From positions 62,001 to 126,000 of the forward strand of contig SVKO01000004.1 in NCBI GenBank assembly GCA_015068455.1: DNA of 64,000 nt, written 5' to 3'. Positions 27,431 to 35,420 of the stretch are shown here, piece after piece (within the stretch, counting starts at the first letter, position 1; each line of letters opens with the position of its first letter). The position numbers were made by a program, and so were the translations under genes. Below the pieces are notes generated by a model. That model did no database searches, had not been told where the DNA came from, and saw nothing but the letters and a program-made list of their open reading frames with translations. This DNA comes from Oscillospiraceae bacterium. Its GTDB lineage: Bacteria; Bacillota; Clostridia; Oscillospirales; Oscillospiraceae.

Positions 27431-28222
27431 ATGGCTGAACAGATTTCGGAGCGGCCGACGCCGGAGCGCGCCGGCGCCATGTGTATCCATACCAATCGGA
27501 TCACCGACGTATGTCTGGATAAGGACTGCGTCGAGGATCTGCGCGTCTATCTGACCGAAGACGCGCAGGCGCTGCTCGATCGCTCTGCCGGAGCGCGGGC
27601 GCGCAGCGCGGAACTTCTGACGGCGGCCATCGATGTGGAGGAGCTGGGCTTCCAGCGGGGGTTCTACTCGGTGGATCTGACGTTTTATTACCGGGTGCGC
27701 GGCGACGTCAGCGCCGGCGGCGTGCGCGCCGGCGAGCTGGACGGACTGGCGGTATTCAGCAAGCGGGTGGTGCTCTTCGGCGGAGAAAGCGGAACAAAGA
27801 TCTTTTCCAGCACGGGTCCGGCCCTGGCCGTGCCGGGCACGGAGCAGCCGCCGGAGGCCATCGTGGAGGTCATCGACCCGATGGTGCTCTCCACGCGGGT
27901 GCTGGAGGGCGGCGGCGACACGCCCCAGGAGCTTGTGGAGATCCCGGAGCAGATCCGGGACCTGTTCCCGCAGCCGCTGGTGACAGAGGGCGACGGACGC
28001 CGGCTGCTGGTCACCGTCGGCCAGTTCTCCACCATCCGCCTGGAGCGGGAAGCCCAGCTGACCCTGTCCGGGACGCGATACTGCGTGCCGCAGAAGTCCT
28101 GCTGCGACGAAGGCGCCTGCCAGGAGGACCCCTGCGACGTGTTTTCACGCATTGAATTTCCATACGGGACCTTCTATCCCCGCGGCGCAGGCTGCGAATG
28201 CGTTGAAGCCGCCCAGGAATGA
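27431..28222 (+). CDS. Conserved Cys-rich protein of unknown function
   Basis: I cannot give a function. The 263-residue protein begins with a Thr/Cys segment (MCIHTNRITDVCLDKDCVED), has a beta-rich middle (FYSVDLTFYYRVRGDV) and a Cys cluster near the C-terminus (YCVPQKSCCDEGACQEDPCD...GCECVE), about nine Cys in all. No signal peptide or TM helix. A Shine-Dalgarno (AGGAGG) stands 7 nt before the ATG. The abundance of Cys without CxxC zinc spacing suggests a structural protein, for instance of a spore layer, but this is speculation. It is monocistronic with a terminator. Confidence 0.75.
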   Translation: MAEQISERPTPERAGAMCIHTNRITDVCLDKDCVEDLRVYLTEDAQALLDRSAGARARSAELLTAAIDVEELGFQRGFYSVDLTFYYRVRGDVSAGGVRAGELDGLAVFSKRVVLFGGESGTKIFSSTGPALAVPGTEQPPEAIVEVIDPMVLSTRVLEGGGDTPQELVEIPEQIRDLFPQPLVTEGDGRRLLVTVGQFSTIRLEREAQLTLSGTRYCVPQKSCCDEGACQEDPCDVFSRIEFPYGTFYPRGAGCECVEAAQE

Positions 28223-28224
28223 AA

Positions 28225-28266
28225 AAAGCAGTACCGGCCGTATTTCCGGCCGGTACTGTTTTGCTT
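28225..28266. terminator. Bidirectional terminator between convergent genes
   Basis: AAAAAAGCAGTACCGGCCG / CGGCCGGTACTGTTTTGCTTTT hairpin serves the Cys-rich gene (rightward) and the DUF362 gene (leftward). Confidence 0.9.
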
Positions 28267-28267
28267 T

Positions 28268-29413
28268 TTACTTATTGAGGAGCCTTGCCAGCGGCGGGCG
28301 GACGACCTTCATGGCGCCCCTGGGGCAGAATTCCTGGCAGCAGAAGCAGCGGATGCAGAGCCTGCGGTCGATCTTCGGCTTGCCCCGACGCATCCCGATG
28401 GCCTTGGCGGGGCAGACCTGGGCGCATTTTTGGCAGCCGATGCACTCCGGACTGCATACCTGCGGCCGGGAAGCAATGTGACGCATCATAAAGGGCGAGA
28501 GGAACCTGCCCAGGGGAGTGTGGAAGTTGTCCTGGAACAGAATGCCGTTTTTCGTTTCGATTTTTTGGAAATCCGGGACGAGGAAGGCGTTGATGTCTCC
28601 GGCGATCTCCAGATCCTGCACGCTGTCCGGAATGAGGCCGCGCGCCCGGGCGGCCTCCAGGGTCGGGATCTCGCTGCGCGCAATGCCCAGCACGCTTGCG
28701 CAGGCCAGATCCACCTTGTGGGGGCTCTCGCCGGCCAGCAGGCAGCCGATGGCCCTGGGCGTACCGGCGGTGGGGCCGTTGCCCTCCATGCCTACCACGG
28801 CATCCACGATGCTCAGCCGGGGCTTCCAGTATTCCGCCAGATCCACGATCATGTCGGCGAAATCCCGGGCGTTGGGGAAGCGAAAGTGGTACTCCGGCTT
28901 CATGGTGCCGGGGATGGTGCCGAACATGTTTTTTGCCGCGGCGGACATGGACATCATGCCGTGGGATTTGAGCTTGCAGAAGTCGATGACCGCGTCGCAG
29001 CCGTCCAGCCAGGCGGTGTACTGGAAGGTTTTCATCACCGCAGCGTCGGGCATCTCGCCCTTGGCCTGGGAGAAGTCCTGGTTGAGGCGGGCGCCCCAGC
29101 GCTCCACCTGCGTGACCCCCGTACCGCGGTATACGGCGTTGACGTAGGCGGAGGTATAAAGACCGCCCGGGCTGTCGCCGACGATCACCTCGGCGCCCCG
29201 CCCGCGCAGCAGCTCCGTCAGGGCGCAAAGCAGGGCCGGATGGGTGGTGGCGGCGGCTTCCGGCTTGAGCATGGATACCAGATTTGTTTTTACGGCGATC
29301 TTCATTCCCGGCTGTACCCAGGCAAGTCCGCCGAAGGGGGCGAGCACCGCCCGCAGGGCGGAAAGGCAGCTGTCACGGTCATAGGTTTGGCACGGTGCGA
29401 TGGCGACGTCCAT
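28268..29413 (-). CDS. DUF362 protein with two [4Fe-4S] clusters
   Basis: A 381-residue DUF362 domain protein (VGDSPGGLYTSAYVNAVYRGTG, CDAVIDFCKLKSHGMMSMS, KNMFGTIPG) with a C-terminal ferredoxin domain: CIGCQKCAQVCPAKAI and CIRCFCCQEFCPRGAM give eight cluster ligands. The family is a putative iron-sulphur oxidoreductase of unknown substrate. I start at ATG 29413 (MDVAIAPCQTYD) with AAAGGA upstream; the longer frame to 29470 runs over the promoter. Confidence 0.9.
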   Translation of the reverse strand: MDVAIAPCQTYDRDSCLSALRAVLAPFGGLAWVQPGMKIAVKTNLVSMLKPEAAATTHPALLCALTELLRGRGAEVIVGDSPGGLYTSAYVNAVYRGTGVTQVERWGARLNQDFSQAKGEMPDAAVMKTFQYTAWLDGCDAVIDFCKLKSHGMMSMSAAAKNMFGTIPGTMKPEYHFRFPNARDFADMIVDLAEYWKPRLSIVDAVVGMEGNGPTAGTPRAIGCLLAGESPHKVDLACASVLGIARSEIPTLEAARARGLIPDSVQDLEIAGDINAFLVPDFQKIETKNGILFQDNFHTPLGRFLSPFMMRHIASRPQVCSPECIGCQKCAQVCPAKAIGMRRGKPKIDRRLCIRCFCCQEFCPRGAMKVVRPPLARLLNK

Positions 29414-29460
29414 TGGCTCGATCCTTTCCGTGGAACAATTTGTTCCGGAATTCGTTATAT

Positions 29461-29489
29461 ACAATAGCACATTCCCGGCGCAATGGCAA
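29461..29489 (-). promoter_or_regulatory. Promoter for the DUF362 gene
   Basis: Minus strand TTGCCA (29484-29489), 17-nt spacer, TATTGT (29461-29466). Confidence 0.5.
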
Positions 29490-29527
29490 AGAAAAAGACA
29501 GCGAATTCACGAATTTTCGTTTTTTTG

Positions 29528-29556
29528 TTTACAGGCCGGGAAAAGCGCGATAAAAT
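29528..29556 (+). promoter_or_regulatory. Promoter for the LCP gene
   Basis: TTTACA (29528-29533), 17-nt spacer, TAAAAT (29551-29556), 27 nt before the start codon; AAAGGAGG follows. Confidence 0.65.
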
Positions 29557-29582
29557 AAAGAAACGAAAGGAGGTGGCCGATT

Positions 29583-31061
29583 ATGGGCCTGGATCCCTTT
29601 GATTATGACGAACTGAGCCGAAATGTGGAGGATCTTCTCAACGACGAGTACGGCGTCCAGGATGAGACGTTTGACGTGCGCCTGGACGGCGCCGACCTCC
29701 CCGACGATCCGGTGGAATACCGCAACGCCGCCAACGGTTACGGCGTGCAGCAGCCCGGCGGCGCGCCTGAATTTGACGAAGAAGCCGCGGCAATGCGCTA
29801 CGATCCCCAGACCAATTCCGGCGCGGCCATCCGTGCCTACAATACCGACTATGCTTCCCGCGCCGCCAAACGCGCCAACCGGAACCCTCCGCCCAAGGCG
29901 CGGCGCTCCAATGACCGGGCAGACGCCACGCAGCAGCTGCCCCGCAGAAAGAGCTACGACCGGGCAGACGCCACGCAGCAGCTGCCCCGCAGAAAGAGCT
30001 ACGACCGGGCGGACGCCACGCAGCAGTTGCCCCGCGGAAAGAACTATGACCGGCAGGAGGTGCTGGACCGGATCGAGCGCAGGCCCCGCCGCCCGGAGCG
30101 GCCTGCCCGTCCCGCGCCGCAGCCCGTCCGGGAGGAGGCACCCGTGAAAAAGGAGAAAAAGCACGGCTTTTTGAAGTTCCTGATCTGGCTGTTGATCCTG
30201 CTTATCCTGGCGATGATCGCGCTGTGGATCTTTGCGAAGCAGCCGGAGGGCGACAGCCTCGGCGTGCATCGCGACGGCTGCAGCGCCATCCTTCTGGCAG
30301 GCACCGACGCCGACGGCGCCCGCACCGATACAATGATGCTCCTGTATGTGGATCAAAACGCCGGGGAGCTGAATTTGCTGTCCCTGCCCCGCGACACCTA
30401 TACCAGCATGGATTTCGAAGTGCCGAAGCTCAATGCGGTTTACGGTGTGGCCGGCGGCGGCAAGGAGGGCATGGAGCGCCTGATGGACTATGCGGCCGAG
30501 TGCATCGGCTACCGGCCCGACGGCTATATTCTGGTGGACCTGGACTGCTTTGAGAAGATCGTCAACGTCATGGGCGGCGTCCGGTTCGACGTGCCCTGCG
30601 ATATGCAGTATGAGGACCCCTACCAGGATCTTTATATCGATCTGAAGGCCGGCGAGCAGAAGCTCAACGGCAAGCAGGCCATGTGGCTGGTGCGTTTCCG
30701 CGCCGGTTATGCCGAGGCGGATCTGAAACGCGTGCAGGTGCAGCGCGACTTTATGCGCGAGGCGATCAGGCAGTGGTCGGGCATCGGCCGGATCTGGAGA
30801 GCGCCCGCGGCCGCGGTTGTGCTGTCGGCCAACACCACCACGGACCTCAGCGCCCGGGAACTGGCCTGGATCGCAAAGGCGATCAAAATCGTCGGCACCA
30901 AAAATATGTATACCGAGACGCTGCCCGGCGAGGCGGCCTATATCGACGGCGGCTCGTTCTATGTGCTCTGGCCGGAGACCACGGCGGACCTGGTGAACGG
31001 ACATTTCAACCCCTATCGGGAGGACGTCTCTTCTGAGGACATTTACTCCCCCTATTATTGA
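29583..31061 (+). CDS. LytR-CpsA-Psr family cell-wall ligase
   Basis: A 492-residue LCP protein. Residues 1-190 are a long cytosolic, acidic then basic tail with three exact-length 15-residue repeats (DRADATQQLPRRKSY type, residues 111-155). A TM helix follows (about 196-217, FLKFLIWLLILLILAMIALW), then the extracellular LCP domain with AGTDADGARTDTMMLLYVD, SLPRDTYTSM and LVRFRAGYAEADLKRVQVQ, whose Arg and Asp residues bind the polyprenyl-pyrophosphate substrate. LCP enzymes attach secondary polymers to peptidoglycan. The cytosolic tail is much longer than usual. gluQRS follows immediately. Confidence 0.93.
   Translation: MGLDPFDYDELSRNVEDLLNDEYGVQDETFDVRLDGADLPDDPVEYRNAANGYGVQQPGGAPEFDEEAAAMRYDPQTNSGAAIRAYNTDYASRAAKRANRNPPPKARRSNDRADATQQLPRRKSYDRADATQQLPRRKSYDRADATQQLPRGKNYDRQEVLDRIERRPRRPERPARPAPQPVREEAPVKKEKKHGFLKFLIWLLILLILAMIALWIFAKQPEGDSLGVHRDGCSAILLAGTDADGARTDTMMLLYVDQNAGELNLLSLPRDTYTSMDFEVPKLNAVYGVAGGGKEGMERLMDYAAECIGYRPDGYILVDLDCFEKIVNVMGGVRFDVPCDMQYEDPYQDLYIDLKAGEQKLNGKQAMWLVRFRAGYAEADLKRVQVQRDFMREAIRQWSGIGRIWRAPAAAVVLSANTTTDLSARELAWIAKAIKIVGTKNMYTETLPGEAAYIDGGSFYVLWPETTADLVNGHFNPYREDVSSEDIYSPYY
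29913..30047 (+). repeat. Three 45-bp tandem repeats in the LCP gene
   Basis: Copies at 29913-29957, 29958-30002 and 30003-30047, nearly identical at DNA level, encode three DRADATQQLPRRKSY-like units in the cytosolic tail. Such repeats can expand or contract by slippage. Confidence 0.9.
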
Positions 31062-31062
31062 T

Positions 31063-31986
31063 ATGAAGCCCGAAACGGTCGGCCGCTTTGCCCCGAGTCC
31101 CTCGGGCATCATGCACCTGGGCAACGCCTATTCCGCCCTGCTTGCCTGGCTTTCCGTGCGCGCGGCAGGGGGTCGGATGATCCTGCGCATCGAGGATCTT
31201 GATCCGGATCGCTCCAGGCAGGAATATGCCGACGCGATCCGGCGGGATCTTCTCTGGCTGGGCCTTGACTGGGACCTGGAAAGCGCGCCCCAGTCGGCCA
31301 GGACCCGGCGGTATGCGGCGGCGTTTGAACAGCTGGCGGAAATGGGCCTGGTGTATCCCTGCTACTGCACCCGCGCCCAGCTCCATGCCGCCTCCGCGCC
31401 CCACGCCTCCGACGGCCAGACGGTCTATCCCGGCACCTGCCGGGATTTGGCGCCGGACGCCCGTCCCGCGGGCAGAGCGCCTGCCTGGCGCGTGCGCGTG
31501 CCCGACGAGGACGTGGAATTCTGCGACGGGCGCATGGGCCCGGTGCGGGAAAATCTGGCCAGGGACTGCGGCGATTTCATCATCCGCCGGTCCGACGGGG
31601 TCTATGCCTATCAGCTGGCGGTGGTGGTGGACGACGCCGAAATGGGCGTCAGCCAGGTGGTGCGGGGCTGCGACCTGCTGCACTCCACGCCCCGGCAGCT
31701 CTATCTCTACCGGCTGCTGGGCCTGCAGGCCCCGGAATTCTATCACGTGAGCCTGCTTTGCGCCCCGGACGGGCGGCGGCTTTCCAAGCGCGACGGCGAC
31801 CTGGATCTCGGCGCGCTGCGGCAGCGTTATTCCGCCGAACAAATCGTGGGCCTTCTCGCCTGCGCGGCGGGTCTGCAGCCGACGCCGGCGCCCGTGCGCG
31901 CGGAAGAGCTGGCAGAGGCTTTCCGCTGGGAAAAAGTTACGGCCGAGACGGCCGTTGATATCAGAGCATGGATGGAAACCATTTGA
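31063..31986 (+). CDS. gluQRS: Glutamyl-Q tRNA(Asp) synthetase
   Basis: A 307-residue truncated glutamyl-tRNA synthetase without the anticodon-binding domain. N-terminal GRFAPSPSGIMHLGNAYSA holds the HIGH-equivalent, CYCTRAQLHA with GTC supplies zinc ligands, and RRLSKRDGDLDLG is the KMSKS loop. It glutamylates queuosine at the tRNA-Asp wobble position. The start lies 1 nt past the LCP stop, with no separate Shine-Dalgarno, so translation is probably coupled. The lack of the C-terminal domain and the short length separate it from GltX. Confidence 0.93.
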   Translation: MKPETVGRFAPSPSGIMHLGNAYSALLAWLSVRAAGGRMILRIEDLDPDRSRQEYADAIRRDLLWLGLDWDLESAPQSARTRRYAAAFEQLAEMGLVYPCYCTRAQLHAASAPHASDGQTVYPGTCRDLAPDARPAGRAPAWRVRVPDEDVEFCDGRMGPVRENLARDCGDFIIRRSDGVYAYQLAVVVDDAEMGVSQVVRGCDLLHSTPRQLYLYRLLGLQAPEFYHVSLLCAPDGRRLSKRDGDLDLGALRQRYSAEQIVGLLACAAGLQPTPAPVRAEELAEAFRWEKVTAETAVDIRAWMETI

Positions 31987-32010
31987 CTTCTTTCTTATTG
32001 AGGAGACAGC

Positions 32011-32865
32011 ATGTACAGAATCGTCAAGAAACAAGAGCTCAACGAAGCGGTCACCCGCATGGAGATCGAAGCCCCCTTCGTGGCGCGCAAGGCCCGGGCG
32101 GGCCAGTTCATTATTTTCCGGGTGGATGAGCGCTCGGAACGGGTGCCCCTGACCATCGCCGACTACGACCGGGAGAAGGGGACCGTCACGGTCATCTTCC
32201 AGAAGGTCGGTCTGTCCACCAAATTGCTGGGCGGACTGAACGAGGGCGATTCCATCGCCGATTTCGTCGGCCCCCTGGGTCGTCCCACCCAGGTGGAGGG
32301 GGTGCGACGCGTATGCGTCATCGGCGGCGGCGTGGGCTGCGCCATCGCCCTGCCCTCGGCGGCTGCCTTCCGGGCGGCCGGCGCGGAGGTGGACGCCATC
32401 GTGGGCTTCCGCAGCCGGGACATCGTGATTCTTGAAGAGGAATTCAGGGCTGCCTCGGACCATCTTTACATCATGACCGACGACGGCTCCTACGGCGAGC
32501 ACGGCTTCGTCACGGCCAAGCTGCAGCAGCTGCTGGAATCCGGGCGGGAGTATGACGAGGTCCTGGCCATCGGCCCGATCCCGATGATGAAATTTGTCGC
32601 CCGGACCACCAAGCCCTTTGGCGTGAAGACCGTGGTCTCCCTGAACCCCATCATGGTGGACGGCACCGGCATGTGCGGCTGCTGCCGCGTCACCGTGGAC
32701 GGCCGGGTGCGCTTCGCCTGTGTGGACGGACCGGACTTTGACGGCCATCTGGTGGATTTTGACGAGCTTATCAACCGCAACAGCGTGTACCGGGAGCGGG
32801 AGAAGCAGACCGAGCAGACCCATCTGTGCCGTCTGGACGCCCTGGGCCGGAAGCTGATCCCCTGA
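32011..32865 (+). CDS. nfnA: NfnA/NfnS: FAD and [2Fe-2S] subunit of the bifurcating transhydrogenase
   Basis: A 284-residue ferredoxin-NADP reductase type protein: FAD-binding ERVPLTIADYDRE, NAD-binding VCVIGGGVGCAIALPSA, and C-terminal GTGMCGCCRVTVDGRVRFAC, whose four Cys/Asp-area ligands hold a [2Fe-2S] cluster. With the glutamate-synthase-like partner it forms NfnAB, which couples NADH and reduced ferredoxin oxidation to NADP+ reduction. The same fold occurs in PyrK and sulfide dehydrogenase subunits, but the adjacent gltD-like gene, 12 nt downstream, favours Nfn. Confidence 0.92.
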   Translation: MYRIVKKQELNEAVTRMEIEAPFVARKARAGQFIIFRVDERSERVPLTIADYDREKGTVTVIFQKVGLSTKLLGGLNEGDSIADFVGPLGRPTQVEGVRRVCVIGGGVGCAIALPSAAAFRAAGAEVDAIVGFRSRDIVILEEEFRAASDHLYIMTDDGSYGEHGFVTAKLQQLLESGREYDEVLAIGPIPMMKFVARTTKPFGVKTVVSLNPIMVDGTGMCGCCRVTVDGRVRFACVDGPDFDGHLVDFDELINRNSVYREREKQTEQTHLCRLDALGRKLIP

Positions 32866-32877
32866 GGAGGACTTGCC

Positions 32878-34266
32878 ATGCCGAACTTATCCAAAACCAA
32901 AGTTCCCATGCCGGCGCAGGCGCCGGAGGTCCGGGCCCGCAATTTCCGCGAGGTCGCCCTGGGCTATACCCCGGAGATGGCCGCAGAGGAGGCCCGGCGC
33001 TGCCTGAACTGCAAGCATCCGGCATGTGTGGAAGGCTGCCCCGTGAATATCCGCATTCCGGATTTCATTCGGGAAATCGCCGCGGGCAATTACAAAGAAG
33101 CTTACGAGATCATTTTCGGCGCCAATGCCCTGCCGGCCCTGTCCGGGCGGGTCTGCCCCCAGGAGAGCCAGTGCGAATGCCGCTGCGTCCGGGGGAAGAA
33201 CGGCGAGAGCGTGGCCATCGGCCGGCTGGAGCGGTTTGCCGCAGACTGGTTTCGGGAGAATGTGAACGAGGCCCCCGTCCCTGCCGAATCCAACGGCGTG
33301 AAGATCGCCGTGGTGGGTTCCGGCCCCGCGGGACTGAGCTGCGCGGGCGACCTGGCCCGGCGCGGCTATGCCGTCACCGTCTTTGAGGCGCTGCACACCC
33401 CCGGCGGCGTGCTGGTCTACGGCATCCCCGAATTCCGCCTGCCCAAGGCCATCGTTGCCGGCGAGGTGGAAAAGCTGAAGGCCATGGGCGTGGAGTTTAT
33501 GACCAACATGGTCATCGGCCGGGTGCTGACCGTCGACGAACTGTTCGAAATGGGATACCGGGCGGTGTTCATCGGCTCCGGCGCCGGCCTGCCCATGTTC
33601 ATGCACATCCCCGGCGAGGCCCTGCAGGGGGTCTACTCCGCCAACGAGTACCTTACCCGCATCAACCTGATGAAGGCCTATGAGGAGAGCTACGATACGC
33701 CCATCATCCGCTCCAACCGCGTGGCGGTGGTGGGCGGCGGCAACGTGGCCATGGATGCGGCCCGCTGCGCCCTGCGCCTCGGGGCCGAAAAGGTATATAT
33801 CGTCTACCGCCGCAGCGAAGCCGAGCTGCCCGCCCGGGCGGAGGAGGTGGAGCACGCGAAGGAAGAAGGCGTGGAATTCCTCCTGCTGCACAATCCCGTG
33901 CGCATTCTCGGCGACGCGGCCGGCCGCGCCGAAAAGATGGAATGCATCCGCATGGAGCTGGGCGAGCCCGACGCTTCCGGCCGCCGCCGTCCCATCCCCA
34001 TCCCCGGCAGCGAGGTGACGCTGGAGGTGGATACGGTCATCATGGCCCTGGGAACCAGCCCGAATCCGCTGCTGTGTTCCGCCACGCCCGGCCTGGAGAC
34101 GAACAAAAAGGGCTGTCTGATCGTGAATGAAAACGCCATGACCACCCGCGACGGCGTCTATGCAGGCGGCGACGCGGTGACCGGCGCTGCCACGGTGATC
34201 CTGGCCATGGGCGCGGGCAAGAAGGCCGCTGCTGAGATCCATAAAAGAATTTCCGCGGAGGATTAA
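32878..34266 (+). CDS. nfnB: NfnB/NfnL: glutamate synthase small subunit-like oxidoreductase
   Basis: A 462-residue protein. N-terminal double [4Fe-4S] region (RRCLNCKHPACVEGCPVNI and CPQESQCECRCVRG), then FAD-binding VAVVGSGPAGLSCAGDLARRG-like text (IAVVGSGPAGLSCAGDLA), NADPH-binding VAVVGGGNVAMDAARCA and the C-terminal GVYAGGDAVTGAATVILA flavin block. It is the NADPH-site subunit of NfnAB. Annotation often reads gltA or gltD; the neighbouring nfnA decides for Nfn. There is no large glutamate synthase subunit nearby. Confidence 0.92.
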   Translation: MPNLSKTKVPMPAQAPEVRARNFREVALGYTPEMAAEEARRCLNCKHPACVEGCPVNIRIPDFIREIAAGNYKEAYEIIFGANALPALSGRVCPQESQCECRCVRGKNGESVAIGRLERFAADWFRENVNEAPVPAESNGVKIAVVGSGPAGLSCAGDLARRGYAVTVFEALHTPGGVLVYGIPEFRLPKAIVAGEVEKLKAMGVEFMTNMVIGRVLTVDELFEMGYRAVFIGSGAGLPMFMHIPGEALQGVYSANEYLTRINLMKAYEESYDTPIIRSNRVAVVGGGNVAMDAARCALRLGAEKVYIVYRRSEAELPARAEEVEHAKEEGVEFLLLHNPVRILGDAAGRAEKMECIRMELGEPDASGRRRPIPIPGSEVTLEVDTVIMALGTSPNPLLCSATPGLETNKKGCLIVNENAMTTRDGVYAGGDAVTGAATVILAMGAGKKAAAEIHKRISAED

Positions 34267-34335
34267 ATCCGCGATTTGGTGGAATACTTTTACAAAGCGC
34301 CCGCCGACGGCGGGCCAGGATCAAAGGAGGTTTCT

Positions 34336-34767
34336 ATGCAGGTCAAGGACGTGATGACGAAGGAAGTGATTTGCGTACAGCCCGACGAGACCGTAGCGGT
34401 GGCGAGCCGCCTGATGGCGCGGCACAATCTGGGCGTACTGGCTGTGTGCAGCCCCGACGGAAAACTCAGGGGCATGGTCACGGACCGGGACGTGGTTCTG
34501 CGCTGCGTGGCTGCGGACGAGGATCCGGCGGAGCTGAAGGTGAAGCAGGTGATGACCCGCCGGGTCGTGACCGTGGATCCCGAGGACAGCCTGGAGACGG
34601 CGTCAAAACGCATGGCAGCCCAGCAGGTGCGACGCCTTCCCGTGGAGCGGGACGGCAGGCTTGCCGGCATGGTTTCCCTGGCGGATCTCACCCGCGCGCC
34701 GGAGCTGCGCATGGAGGTTGCCGAGGCTCTGTGCGATATCTGCGATCCCGTGAGAAAACAGAAATAA
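34336..34767 (+). CDS. CBS-domain pair protein
   Basis: A 143-residue protein with two CBS domains: VKDVMTKEVICVQPDETVAV...GMVTDRDVVLR and VKQVMTRRVVTVDPEDSLE...GMVSLADLTRA. CBS pairs bind adenine nucleotides and act as energy or second-messenger sensors. No catalytic domain is fused. I start at the ATG at 34336 (AAAGGAGG at 7 nt). It lies 69 nt after nfnB and ends at a terminator. Confidence 0.92.
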   Translation: MQVKDVMTKEVICVQPDETVAVASRLMARHNLGVLAVCSPDGKLRGMVTDRDVVLRCVAADEDPAELKVKQVMTRRVVTVDPEDSLETASKRMAAQQVRRLPVERDGRLAGMVSLADLTRAPELRMEVAEALCDICDPVRKQK

Positions 34768-34780
34768 CGGCGATTTGTAA

Positions 34781-34823
34781 AGCACCCCGCTGATTTTCGG
34801 AATCGGCGGGGGTCTCTTTTTTT
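34781..34823 (+). terminator. Terminator after the CBS gene
   Basis: GCACCCCGCTGATT...AATCGGCGGGGGT around a TTCGG-type loop, followed by CTCTTTTTTT. Confidence 0.9.
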
Positions 34824-34914
34824 GAATAAACAAACAAATGTTCAAAAATTATAACTTCCCGCGTTTTGCCTGAAAAAAACCTGAAATTTCTGCAAAAAAA
34901 ATCCGTAAATGCTC

Positions 34915-34943
34915 TTGCAATTTTTGAAGAGGGGGGGTATACT
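34915..34943 (+). promoter_or_regulatory. Main promoter of the dcw cluster
   Basis: TTGCAA (34915-34920) and TATACT (34938-34943) with a 17-nt spacer that includes seven consecutive G. It lies 60 nt before mraZ, right after the CBS terminator. Confidence 0.8.
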
Positions 34944-34951
34944 AAAAGAGC

Positions 34952-34990
34952 GAAATGGAGCAAAATGGATGAAAAATGAGCAAAAAGGAA
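34952..34990 (+). promoter_or_regulatory. Four 10-nt-spaced MraZ-box-like repeats
   Basis: GAAATGGAGC, AAAATGGATG, AAAAATGAGC and AAAAAGGAAA follow one another at exactly 10-nt steps between the -10 element and the mraZ Shine-Dalgarno. MraZ is known to bind direct A-rich/TGG repeats upstream of its own gene and repress it, so these are the likely operator. Confidence 0.7.
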
Positions 34991-35003
34991 AGAGGTGCGC
35001 AGC

Positions 35004-35420
35004 ATGTACGGAAAATATCGCCATTCGGTGGACCCGAAGGGCCGTCTGTTCGTGCCGGCCAAGCTGCGCGACGAGCTGGGCGAGGCGTTCTATGTGACCC
35101 TCGGCCTGGACAAATGCCTCACGGTTTATACCCAGGCCAGCTGGGACAGCTTCATGGAGAAGTACAACGCCGTGCCTTTCTATCAGCTGGGAACGCTCCG
35201 TTTTCTGCTGGCCAATGTGGTCAAATGCGAGCCGGACAAGCAGGGCCGATTCCTGCTCCCGCCGGATCTTCGCGCTTATGCAAATATCACACAGAATGTG
35301 GTCTTCGTCGGCCAGGGCACCCACGCCGAGATCTGGGACGCCGAGACCTACGACCAGCTTGAGCAGGTGCAGCTCAACCCCGAGAACCTGCTCTCCGCCA
35401 TGAAGGAGCTGGGCTTCTGA
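35004..35420 (+). CDS. mraZ: Transcriptional regulator MraZ
   Basis: MraZ of 138 residues with two SpoVT/AbrB-like swapped-hairpin repeats: YRHSVDPKGRLFVPAKLRDEL (1-25) and VKCEPDKQGRFLLPPDLRAYA (about 70-92). It binds the repeat array in front of its own gene and represses the dcw cluster. I start at the ATG at 35004 (AGAGGTG at 8 nt); the upstream GTG at 34995 is part of that ribosome site. The stop overlaps the rsmH start (TGATG). Confidence 0.95.
   Translation: MYGKYRHSVDPKGRLFVPAKLRDELGEAFYVTLGLDKCLTVYTQASWDSFMEKYNAVPFYQLGTLRFLLANVVKCEPDKQGRFLLPPDLRAYANITQNVVFVGQGTHAEIWDAETYDQLEQVQLNPENLLSAMKELGF

Noticed and set aside
29913-30047. CRISPR-like repeats
   Set aside because: Repeats are contiguous and in frame within a gene, without spacers. 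The same holds for 47145-47247.
29529-31124. Minus-strand frame over the LCP gene
   Set aside because: Low-complexity repeats in the frame come from the coding repeats on the other strand.
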